A DNA stretch of 64,000 nucleotides. Origin: Fallopia convolvulus (Eukaryota; Streptophyta; Magnoliopsida; Caryophyllales; Polygonaceae). Made by a program: the position numbers and the translations under genes. The stretch lies in the NCBI GenBank assembly GCA_964016875.1, contig OZ024727.1, positions 11,652,091-11,716,090 on the forward strand, in the 5' to 3' direction. Below the pieces are notes generated by a model. The model was not told the DNA's origin. It made no database searches and was given only the letters and a program-made list of their open reading frames with translations. Shown here one piece after another: positions 53,899-64,000 of this stretch (positions are counted from its first letter, which is position 1; every line of letters starts with the position of its first letter).

Positions 53899-55808
53899 TC
53901 AATCAAGCTGGCCAACAAGAAGAACCAAAAGTATTGTTGATAATGCAAAAATGCTACTAATCAGAGTAGATGGTAGAGAAGCTGCAGCACCTCCTTTGTT
54001 AGCAGGAGGCGGTGTTGAACCACTAGATGGGGAAGGTGTAGGGGCAAGAGGAGGGAAAGAATGAAGGACATTGATGTCGACTTTCTGACCGTTTTGACAG
54101 TGTCCAGGGACGCCACACAAGAAGAAATGGTGGCCGTGTCTGGTGATGGTGATGGAGTCGTTCCCTGATGTGTGGGTCGAGATTGGAAAGGATGCATTGC
54201 AGGCCTGGTAGGCGATGTGGCTCACTTGCATTACGTTGTGGAATTGTGGACTGTAATTGAAAACTGACCATTCATGAAAAGAGAATGAGAGTTAGCAAGT
54301 GAATATGCATCATAGTGTAGTTTGGAGAAACCATTCTCTGTTCATGACAGTTGATAAATGAGTAAGTGAACCACAACAGATTCGAGTACTCGACAATGGA
54401 CCACTTAGAGGTTAACCTTTTTGGCTTGGAGCAATTTTACAAGACAACCAGTAATGCAGCTTGTTGAAAAGTTTACAGTTACTGACTGCTCAACATCATT
54501 GTTCTTTTCTAATTTCATGGAATTATGTTCACTTGTCTGAAATGAGTGATGTCTCATGTAAAAATCCAACCAAAATAAGCTGAATGTATGTCATGCAGCA
54601 AATTGTAAACAGCTCAAAGTGGTAGATTACAACATCAGCTCAAAGTGGTAGATAACAGCCCCTAAAATGGACATGAAACTTCAGTTGATTATATCCCTAG
54701 TCTGAAGATCATAGACCTCCCACTTTACTGTCATAGCATTGAAGACTGATAGAACTACAATGAACACATTCAGCCAATACAGTTTGCAACAGACCAAACA
54801 CAATTCGCGTCCATCAAAGATAACTACACGCCAGTTTAATCATACAAGAAGCTGTAAAATAGCTTCCTTAATTTGCGGACAATCAAATCTACTGAGAATT
54901 GAAGTATTCATGAGCTTTCTAGCCAAGTACACTATCTAGAAGGCTATATCATCACGGTGGGTGGGTGGATCAGCTTTTTTGCATCAACTATAACAAACAT
55001 AGGTGAGTTAGTGGTGTCTGTTCACATTATAATTTAAGGACAGACACAATGATTTTACCCAAATAAAAAGGACAGGCACTTAAATTCTATCACATGATCC
55101 ACATATTAATTAATGATCTCAAGACATGACCCTTGAGTTGTAAAACATATCTAAGATGTGTTCTAGATGAGTTTAAATCAGAAAGTATTGTAAGAGGTCC
55201 TAGTTGAGTGAATAGAAGCTAATCCTGGGGCCAGCACACCCGCCAATATAGACTATCTTAGGGTTGTATTTACTTAATTCATTAAAATTAGTAGAGATTT
55301 CTTACAAAGGACAATTGTTCCATAATTTGTTCATATCTCTTACTTTTCTCTCTTTCTACTCACAACAAAATTCCTTCCATGTTGCAAGAACGACCCATCC
55401 AAGGGTCCATAGAGCTCGTGACTTGAAGGCATTTGTATGATGATGATACTAGACTACATCACTATACTTACAAAATGAGAATGGCAAGTTAATCCGGTTT
55501 ATTATCTTTACATCAGCCTCTACTAATGTTTACTGAAAACATAAAATCTCAGAACACAGAACTAAAATCGAAATATGAAAGCCAGAAACAGGATTAACTC
55601 CCAAGAAATCAACTGAAGAAGGCTACATACCAATAACATCACCAATCCGAAAGATCTTAGTAGCAGCCCAATGCTTGTAATCGACATGGCCGATGGTAGT
55701 CCAGCCATTCGAGTCTCCAACCTTGTACACTTCTCCCTTGCAAGGGTTTACCAGCAAAATTACTACTGCAATCCCTAAAAACTCCAACAGTAAACTCACA
55801 CCCATCAA
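53899..55808 (-). CDS. Phytocyanin (uclacyanin/mavicyanin-like), GPI-anchored
   Basis: Two exons read on the minus strand: 55808-55631 and 54263-53899, with a 1.37-kb GT-AG intron in phase 1 that restores GDVIVFNYSPQFHNVMQ. The product is 180 residues: signal peptide (MMGVSLLLEFLGIAVVILLV), a plastocyanin-like copper domain, a Pro/Ser-rich stretch (PPLAPTPSPSSGSTPPP) and a hydrophobic tail (STLISSIFALSTILLVLLVG) typical of GPI-anchored wall proteins. The type-1 copper ligands can be placed: His in QFHNV, Cys in FFLCGVPGHC, His in GHC, and Gln or another weak axial ligand in QNGQK. The two cysteines QACNAS and GHC would form the family disulfide. Such proteins are extracellular redox or arabinogalactan-like proteins with poorly known substrates. 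It lies between the two sugar transporters, transcribed in the same direction as the second. Confidence 0.92.
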
Positions 55809-55859
55809 GTTCGTAGCTTTTGCCTCTTGTCTATTCTCTCTATGCTTTTAGTGGGTTTT

Positions 55860-56263
55860 GCCTTTAAATCGTTAATTTAACTTAATTATTGGGTTTGCCT
55901 TTTTACCTTTTTTGAGTGGATTGCGTGCTTATGTATTGATTACATACACCCGATGTCAGCCATAAAGTCCGGAGTATGTATGGAATTATTGCTTATTCCT
56001 ATCTATATTTGCTAAGCATGAGAATTTACAATAATTGCTCAAATTTTGTTTTTCCCAAATTTATCTCTTCTACACTAAAACGGAGCATCCAACAGCACTA
56101 TTAACATACTAACAAGGCAACACACACTAAATATTCACACCATTTTATTGTTTTCATTCATGTAAGTGTTTAAAAAAAAAAAAAGACCAAATCCATAAAA
56201 AACACACCAACAAAAAGAAGAAAAAACCGAATTCTTCCTTATTTTTTCCTTAGAAAATACAAT
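55860..56263. other. Spacer: phytocyanin promoter side and STP13-like 3' flank
   Basis: AT-rich DNA with an A-run at 56172-56184. The left part should hold the phytocyanin promoter and the right part the 3' UTR of the next gene. No other feature was recognised. Confidence 0.5.
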
Positions 56264-59200
56264 TTACAACTGAGATGCAGAGGTAGTAGTAGCATTGTCA
56301 AGATGATGATTCCTCTTGATCTCATCAATCTCAATCCCATCTTCACCATCCATAAACCTCCTCCAGAACCAATGCCTCTTCCAAACCCTCTCGGTCATCT
56401 CCTCAATCGGCACATTCTTGGTCTCCGGCAGCAAGAACAGAACGAAGAAGGACATAATCACAACCCAGGAGGAGAAGAACAAGAAAATCCCCCATTTAAA
56501 GTGACAGAGCATGGATAAAAAAGCCTGAGCAATCACAAACGTGAACAGGAGGTTGGTGCAGACGGTGACGCTCTGTCCCGCCGAGCGCGTCTCGAGCGGG
56601 AACGTCTCGCTGGGGATGAGCCACCCGAGCGGGCCCCACGACCACGCGAAGGAGGAGACGAAGGTGCAGATCATCACCACCACCAGGACGGCGATGCCGT
56701 GCGGGAGGCTCTGGGCGGTGTCGGAGAGCTTGACGGCGAGGACGACGGCGATGATGAGCTGGGAGAGGAACATCTGGACGCCGGCCTCCAGGAGGAGGAG
56801 GCGCCGCCCGACCTTGTCGACAGAGTAGATGGAGACGATGGTGGAGAGGACGTTGACGGCGCCCGTGATCACGGCGGAGTAGAGGGAGGCGCTGCCGCCG
56901 AACCCTAGGGTGTTGAAGATCACGGGCGAGTAAAAAATGATGGCGTTTATCCCCGTGAATTGTTGGAAGATCTGTGTAATTAAGAAGAGACAGCGGTTAA
57001 AAAAAACACATAAACAAACCCATAATCTAGCCTAGGCATTTGAATTAGTTCGATGTGTGAGACTAGGGCGGTACCCAAGATTTGATCAGAAATTTGAAGT
57101 TAGAATTTGAGCATAAAAACTAATATTGTCCCCTAATAATCCAAGATTTCTAATTAGAACCTCACTTATGTACTAGACCTATTGTGCAAGTGTGTACTCC
57201 TTCCTTTCTGTTAATATTGGCTCCCTTCTGTTAATATTGGCTAACAAGACTTGAGCATAGTATTTTATATGCATTCATAATCTGGTTCTATAGCATGTTT
57301 TAAGGATTAAAATTTAAAACCCCTTCTGTTAATATTGGCTCACAAGTAAGACATGAACCGAACTTTTGCACAAGTTTAGGCATACCACTCGGAATAAGGT
57401 TTTTTTAAGGGCACCATCTAGAAAAGTTAAAAACTCGAGTGTACCAACCGGAATTTCACATTAATTAATGTTCCACATGAAGTATTTTGGACCAACCTGC
57501 AAGGCAATGGCAATGACCAACTGAGGGCGGTTCCTGCGCTTAAGAAGGTTTCTAAAAGGGTGCTTGACCAGCTTTGCAACTCGGCTAGCCTCCACTAGCT
57601 CCAGGAACTCCGGCTCAATGTTGTCGGTGCCTCTGATCTTCCTGAGCACGGCTTTGCCTTCTTCCAAGCGCCCTCGTTCTATCAAGCTGTTTGGGGTGTC
57701 GCACACCAGCAGCGATCCTAGCGTGAGCAACAATGCTGGGACTCCTGCCAATCCCAGTGACACTCTCCACCCCCATCCTCCTTTTATCCTACATACATGT
57801 TTAGTTTGCAAAATATTCATTAATGGTTTGTTAGATATATACATTCCTTTGATTTGAAGGGTGAAAAGCGATTATATTATAATTATGTAATTGTTTACCT
57901 TCAAACCTAAACCTGATCATATGATTCAAATTTAATGGGTTGTATTAATATATATTTTGGTAACATGACCTGCTGATCGAATTAATAGTCCACCAATATA
58001 ACTGGTTGTGAGCGACACATTGCACGTACGGAAGAAGAACAATTATTTCATTGAATTAAAGAGTTGTCATGCTATAAAAACTTGCCTGCTCCACAACTAG
58101 CTAGCTCATCTGTATAAAAACAACCCCCAATAATGAATTAATTGAAGTATGAGATCGTCACCAAATGCCAGTCCGATCATAATATACTACTAAATATATT
58201 TTATTTTATTTTTTTGGTGAAGGGACTACTAAATATTTATTAGCAAGTTAGTTTTATTGCTAAGTAGATAGGTAAGTCTGCTCAAAAAAAAAAAAAAAGT
58301 AGATAGGTAAGCCACATGGCTAATCCTGATTTCTGAATCCTATTAAGTCAACACTAATGACAAAACTTAATTTGCTTGGGATTATATTAATGTCAAACAA
58401 ACAGTCGTCAACAAACATAACCCCAGGAATTTAAAAACAATTTTTGCAGCAAATATCATTTGTTATCGATCCTTTGGTCATCTCGATGACAAGACAAGAT
58501 TTCATTGCTTCAAAATTCAATTATACTACGTAGTACGTACTAACCATGTTAGTTCGAATATAAAATGTGTGTTGATGGCCTATCAACACAACACATGTAC
58601 ACCATTACGTAGTATCATGAATACGCGCGCGGCGCGCTCGTAAGATTCAAAGGGCCAATAAAAGTAAAATGAACATATATATAAAAAGTGGGAATATAAT
58701 AGATGAAATAATGAAGAATAAAATTTACTTGTCAGTGCCGTAGTTGACAAGGTTGGCAAAGAGAATGCCGATGGTGACGTTGAGTTGGAACAAGATGTTG
58801 AGCCCCCCACGAATTCTCGTTGGTGCCATCTCTGACAGGAACAACGGCACTGCCTGTATACGTGACCATATATTTATTTATTTGTTATCCCATTCTATAT
58901 TAATTTTCTGTGAAAATATATGATAATTTTTGCAATGGAAAAGAAAATGAATATTAAATTATATGTACCATATCAAATCCATATTTGGCCGCATTTTGTG
59001 GATTTTGCATACCGTTCATGTTTAAATAATTATGATTCTGTATCAATTAAATATTGATCACATGAATTCGAATTGCAGTAGGTGGTTTTGTGTCGGTATT
59101 CATAAAACGACATCGTAAAGGACAATTGGACAAATAAGATTACACACGAGGAAGTTCTGATAAAAAAAAAAGAGATTGCAAAAGGAAGAGTATTTAAATA

Positions 59201-62200
59201 GAAGGCTTTGGATTTATTAAGATTCAAAAATGTCAAAAGAATCACGTCCATCGATCAGTCGCAAAAGCTAAAAGTTTGAAGAAGGATTAGGAAAAAAAAG
59301 AAACAATTGTTTGACTAGAGAAGGATGAACATGTATTAATAAAACGATTTTTCTAACCTATGTCCCAAGGGCATAGGTTAAGGGACTAAAAATGGTAATA
59401 TATTTGGAATTTGTATTTATTTAGATTTAATTATTCTTTCAATAGGGTTTATTAGTTTCCTATTAGGGTTTTAGTTCCTTAAATTAGTACTCTTAACCTA
59501 TGCCCTAAGGGCATAGGATAGAAAAACCGTTAATAAAATGCAAGCTTTGAAAAATGAATTTGATGAGTTTTGCTAGACAAGTTGGCCAAGTAACCTTAGA
59601 TAATCAAGCCATGTACAATGGGAATGCTTAAGGGATACTTGTATAATTTCTTAGGTAAATAAAAAGAAAAAATGATAAGCACCAATGGGCCAAGTGCTTG
59701 CACAAGCATTCTATTATCAACTTCTAACCAATAATATTTTGCCACATGTCATTCAATTTATACTTTGGTATGAAAAATTAAAGGTAGAAAAAAAAAATGG
59801 GTGCTTATAAGTACAATAGAGTTGCTTTATTGGAGTGGAAAAAATGGGTGCTTTTGTAATGTTGAAAAGAGAAAAAAAATATTATAGTAATAGTTAAAAA
59901 CTCTTAAACACCTCAAATAAGGAACTCGATCCCATTACACATGGTCTAATGTTATTAGAGTCAATTTTGATTCAGGTGTGTTCCCTAGTTTAGTTGGGCT
60001 GGCCTTAGCACTATAGTACCTACTCATTGTTTGAGTTAGCCCCAATATAATGGTGTGGTCGTAGCTTGTCAACCATAAGATATTATTGACTTTTCTAACC
60101 TCAATGTACGTTTTTTTAACAAGGTAAGAATTAGGATGAAAAATCATCCTAGAACATATAATAATTAAAAAGTTATGAGTTATGTAATATTTGATGACAA
60201 GGGGCGGAATGTTGAAATCTAACCACTTTATCAGTGATTGTGTAATAATGACGAGGCGCATCTTAAATTTTAACATCCTCGAACGATTGCAAAGAAATCC
60301 TGGTATTTGTTATGTTCATTTCGATTTGCCATGAGCATGATCTATTTCCATGTAGATTTTTTACCATTGTAATGTTGCCCCATTCGGTTTTTATTTTTTT
60401 AAAGTGCCTTTTTTTGCTTCTTTTATCGCATAATATGCCCCATTGCTTCTGCTTGTACTATGCTCCATAGATTGCTTGAGTGAGCTTCTAGATGGATTAA
60501 TTTTCCCAAATGGTCTCTCAAGACATTTCCGCATGTAGCTAACCCTGATTCTTTTTTGGAGCCATCAAAGTTTATTTTGATAAACTCTTGTGATGGCTTT
60601 TCCCATTTTTTCCCTATCTTTGTGTCCTTGAGGGGTATTTTTAGAGATATTAATATCATCTATTAATTCCATTTTCGACAATGTATTCCACTTTCAAATA
60701 TGGATGTTGATGTATTCTTCTCGATTATTAATAAAATTTTCTTGTTGATTAAGGACAGTGTGATTTCTTTTTTGCCATACACACCACTAGGTTGTGAAGA
60801 TTTCTATTTAATTTTTTCTTGTAATTCGTTTTTATATGATGCATAATTCAGATGATGTTTGTTTGATTTGAGTTAATACTCTCAAGCTGGTCGTGTGTGG
60901 GTTTGTTTATTGGTTTTAAAATTTGTTTCGTAAATGGGCAGTCTAAGAACACATGCTTACTACTTTCCAGAGGATGGTTACAAAGAGGGCACTCTAGCGT
61001 GACATCTACATGTTTATCGCAATTCGCTCTTTTATAGGTAGTCTATTATTGCATATTCTCCATAAGAACATTTTTTTAGGAGGAGTTTCTATTTTCCAAA
61101 TCTAGTTGAATTCACAATCATCTTGTTCTTTCTCTTTAGCTATTATCTCTACGGCTGAAGTCGTAGAAAACCATCCATTTAAATTAATTGGGGCGCTAAT
61201 ATATCTCTCCTATATGGTTTTCAGGTACTATAATGTTACTTATTTTTACTGTTATTTTTTTTATTGAGTAGGAAAGGATTCGGTGAACCGGACAAGCCCA
61301 GTACCACCGAGAGGCCGCAGAAACGACAGTCGAAAACACCGACAACAAGGCCAACAACAAACAAACCAAACGTAACGAAGCATACAACCAATAAAACAGG
61401 AACTAGAACTATAAGGATAGTGAGAGGAGTGAAGGACTGAAGAAATCCAACGTCTTCAGCATTCGAGTCAAAGCGAACAATCGAGATAGATGAAAGGACT
61501 ACTAACGTTTTGTTCTATTTTTTTACTGTTATATTGTTTTGTACTATTTTTTTTAGTTTATTCTAATTCTATTCTTTTGTTAGCTTATTTTTACTGGGCT
61601 CTATCCCATCAAAAATGGGAATTAGTTCCAGTGGAGTTGTTAAAAAACTTCAAAGATAGAGTTCAATGAATCCTGACCATTAAATACAAATTGAACGGTT
61701 GAAATTTGATTTTTCTCTTTCCATATCAAATTATTATTTTTTTTCTTTTTTTTTTCCGACGGGTTCACCAATTTCCTATAAGGTTTTAGTAACTTTACCC
61801 ATAGAGTTTCTCATAAACTCCATGGGAACAGGACCGAAAAAAATGTGTCTATTTTATCCAAAATCTAGGAGCTTATGGAGCAGGTTGTAAAGGGAAAGTG
61901 TTACTACAGTATAAGCCGGTGGTGCGGGACCCCCTTCTAAGTAAAAAAGTTCTCTACTGCTGGGATACGTGTCACATGAAATTATCCTCATTATCCACTT
62001 TTCATGAACAAGGGTAACATTGACCACATATAATTTCACATGCAAAATTTCTACCAAAAAAATTTCACATGCAAAATTGTTATCAAATTTAATGCTTCAG
62101 AAAGTGAACCGAATTCGAAAAACCAATTAGATTGACTTGCTCTTAAGCTCGATCCAGCCAACTTAAAACTCAATTTTAATTGGAATTCGATTCTAACTCC

Positions 62201-63370
62201 AAATAATTTTATTTATTTTTATATATTTATATTATTATTTAATAATTTTAAAATAATTTAATAGTAAAAATACTATTTAAAATTGACGTTGTTGACTTGT
62301 TAATCAACTCAAACCAACACGATAACTTATAATAACCCGACCCAATTTGACAGGTAACTCGATTGACCTAAATCAATAAAAACTTATTTGAAGTTGATTT
62401 TCTAAATAATAAATATAAAAAACATAAAAAAGATTTTAAAATAAATTAATAAAGAATTATATTTATAATTGAGGAGTAATATTAATATACGGAAAAGATT
62501 TTCTCAAGCTTCAATAACCTCATATAAAATTGGAGATATAGCTTATGTTTTGGACAAATTTTAATTACAATCAATCTCGTAAAGTTTTTAAAAAAAAATT
62601 ATCAACTACATATACTAAATGGTTGTATAAGAACTTATTTATTTATATAAACTTTGATAATTTTCCTAAAGTTCAATTTAAGCTGTATTGAAAGACATGT
62701 TAACAAGGACAAAATTCATTAAAGATATTGATTTTATAGTTAGGAAAGTAACTACTCTGCATTAAAATTGTCCAATTATATTACATTAAAAATATGTATA
62801 ATTTATTATCGATTATTATAAGGTACCTTATTATGTTGAGCCAATGAAAACAAGACAAGTGGACAGGTAACAAGGTGATTAGATGCTGGAAATGATGGAG
62901 ATCGAGTTAGTTACCTGGTTTGCAAAACCGACACCGCAACCGAGCAGAATCCGTCCGACGATGAGCATGGCGAGGTCCTGTGCGGCTGCGTTGAAGACGA
63001 CGCCGACGATGAAGAAGATTCCGGCGATGAGCATGGTGAGCTTGCGGCCGAGCACCCTGGTGGTGTAGGAGGCGAAGAAGGTGGCCGTGAGACCGGCCAG
63101 GTAAAGCGAGGAGGTGAAGAGCTGTAGTCCCTGGTTGTCGTACTTGCAATAGTTACTGTTCCCCGTCCCCTCTATCGTTCGCCGGTACACAGCCGGGAAG
63201 AATTTCTTCAGAAACGGCTTCATCGACGTCACCCCCCCTGAAACACCGACGTCATAACCGAACATGAGGCCGCCAGTGGCGGCCATGATGCAGGAGATGA
63301 TGACGATGGGCGTGATCTTCGCCTCGAACTCCACCCCTCCCGTTGGGGCGGAAAATCCTCCCGCCGGCAT
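56264..63370 (-). CDS. STP13: Sugar transport protein 13-like hexose/H+ symporter
   Basis: Four exons on the minus strand: 63370-62915, 58853-58729, 57788-57497 and 56971-56264, with GT-AG introns of phase 0, 2 and 0. They give 526 residues, which is also the length I recall for Arabidopsis STP13. Motifs: GGVEFEAKITPIVIISC, GGLMFGYDVGVSGGVT, lid-domain NSNYCKYDNQ, GRILLGCGVGFANQAVPLFL, RIRGGLNILFQLNVTIGIL, LQIFQQFTGINAI, VDKVGRR, PSETFPLETRSAGQSVTVC and PETKNVPIEEMTERVWKRHW. STP13 proteins are plasma-membrane high-affinity hexose importers that retrieve leaked apoplastic sugar; in Arabidopsis STP13 is induced by pathogens and stress, and the wheat relative Lr67 affects rust resistance. Intron 1 is 4.06 kb and holds transposon pieces. 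The gene converges on the other STP gene with the phytocyanin between. Confidence 0.95.
59345..59529. mobile_element. Mutator-type MITE, 185 bp
   Basis: Left end CGATTTTTCTAACCTATG and complement of right end CGGTTTTTCTATCCTATG form inverted repeats. The flanking duplication TTAATAAAA is perfect and 9 bp long (59336-59344 and 59530-59538), as for Mutator-like elements. Each end also contains its own palindrome of the form CCTATG.CC..AGGGCATAGG, so each terminus could fold into a hairpin. Confidence 0.85.
60420..61190 (-). pseudogene. LINE ORF2 fragment in the STP13-like intron
   Basis: The minus strand gives pieces of a LINE ORF2 end: WKIETPPKKMFLWRICNN and LECPLCNHPLESSKHVFL (the zf-RVT zinc region, 60.95-61.1 kb), then the start of an RNase H domain (INFDGSKKESGLATCG...VQAEAMGHIM, 60.43-60.6 kb). 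Stops and frameshifts separate them. The RNase H part stops abruptly at about 60420, so the fragment is truncated at both ends. Confidence 0.8.
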
Positions 63371-63571
63371 TTTAGAAATCTAGCTAAAAATTGAAGATGT
63401 CGACTCTGTGAATTTCTGTTTCTGAGCCCTCGACGGCACTCTCGATCTGATATGTACGGATGAGTTGAACGTAGGTGAGACTTGAGAGGATAGGGAAATT
63501 AAGGAGGCTGGAATTCTTAGTAGCTCAAGTGAGAGCGTTGAGATTTGAGAACTAGCTCGTAATAGGTGGGG

Positions 63572-63580
63572 TTTATATAG
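63572..63580 (-). promoter_or_regulatory. TATA box of the STP13-like gene
   Basis: On the minus strand CTATATAAACC lies about 205 bp before the ATG at 63370, giving a 5' UTR near 170 nt. Further upstream are two W-box-like TTGAC words (63763-63768 and 63895-63900), the WRKY target often found in defence-induced promoters, though such short words also occur by chance. Confidence 0.6.
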
Positions 63581-64000
63581 TAGTACTCCGTAGTATATAG
63601 GAACGGGGTGTGTGTGTGTGAGAAAACAATTTATTTGTCATTCGTGCTACGTGTGAAAGTTTCGTTGGAGTCATTTGTCACATAGAGGTTAAACTCCCTA
63701 GCGAACTGGGAAATCGCTCCTATTAAAAATCTCTATGGTATTCAGTCTAGACGTAGAACAGTTTGACCGATTGAATTTAACCAAAAGAGAGATAAAAATA
63801 AAAAGAGATGAGAGAGATAGGATGGTAATTATCTACATAATATAGGTGAGCTGGGATAAATTGCAAGAATTTTATATTTTGCATGTCTTTCGGTTTGACT
63901 CGTAAACTATCCATTCAGCATCGGTTGTCCAATTAGATGTCGATTACAATTTCTAGTTTTTATAAGTGCAACTCATAAAGGTGAAATGTATCAAAGATGA

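Larger units (their letters stand above)
58854..62914 (-). other. 4.06-kb first intron with transposon insertions
   Basis: Begins with GT after FANQ (donor AACCAG/GTAACT) and ends TATACAG before AVPLF. It contains a 185-bp Mutator-type MITE (59345-59529), a decayed LINE piece (about 60420-61190) and long AT-rich stretches. The other two introns of the gene are 0.5-0.9 kb, so growth by insertion explains the size. No other gene was supported inside it. Confidence 0.85.

Noticed and set aside
1..64000. CRISPR arrays, bacterial operons, tRNA or rRNA genes
   Set aside because: No regularly spaced repeats with unique spacers, no ribosome-binding-site-led gene runs and no convincing tRNA or rRNA sequence were seen; TGGTATCAGAGC at 38.68 kb is a primer-binding site, not a tRNA gene.

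Overview
This is a nuclear segment of a flowering plant, most likely a eudicot. The evidence is four host genes with GT-AG introns and plant-specific families (two STP-type hexose/H+ symporters, a GPI-anchored phytocyanin, a DUF1645-like protein) set in AT-rich DNA packed with plant transposons. The species cannot be fixed from sequence alone. No tRNA, rRNA, CRISPR or bacterial-type operon was seen. The two STP genes have GC-rich coding exons in AT-rich surroundings.

Layout. 0.7-4.4 kb: a nearly complete PIF/Harbinger transposon with TAA duplications, a Myb-like gene and a DDE transposase broken by one base. 4.4-11.7 kb: MITE remnants, a probable solo LTR, short tandem repeats and decayed LTR pieces. 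11.8-15.7 kb: a ruined Ty1/copia element on the minus strand with a 570-bp internal tandem duplication; just beyond it a 5'-truncated LINE with 13-bp target duplications. 17.1-17.7 kb: a small host gene. 18.8-28.7 kb: a hAT transposon with 8-bp duplications that took at least four later insertions: a solo LTR, a small hAT-like MITE, a non-autonomous LTR element and a second solo LTR. 28.9-39.7 kb: a 10.85-kb SIRE-like copia element (minus strand) with two 1055-bp LTRs, gag, pol and an envelope-like ORF. 42.3-49.9 kb: a complete-looking L1 LINE with 16-bp duplications, inserted in the 3' end of an older LINE. 50.6-63.4 kb: the gene-bearing part, with an STP gene (plus), a phytocyanin (minus) and an STP13-like gene (minus) whose 4-kb first intron holds a Mutator-type MITE and a LINE fragment.

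The host genes fit import of apoplastic hexoses at the plasma membrane (two STPs converging on each other) with an extracellular blue-copper protein between them; no functional link is shown. The transposons make a readable insertion history, because nearly every young element keeps its target duplication.

Most worth a second look: the LINE's 1089-codon ORF1, which lacks recognisable plant ORF1 domains yet is fully open; the roughly tenfold excess of the word GTTCCC/GGGAAC across the SIRE-like element, including palindromes in its LTRs; two in-frame stop codons between its gag and protease; and the Harbinger element only one base from an intact transposase.
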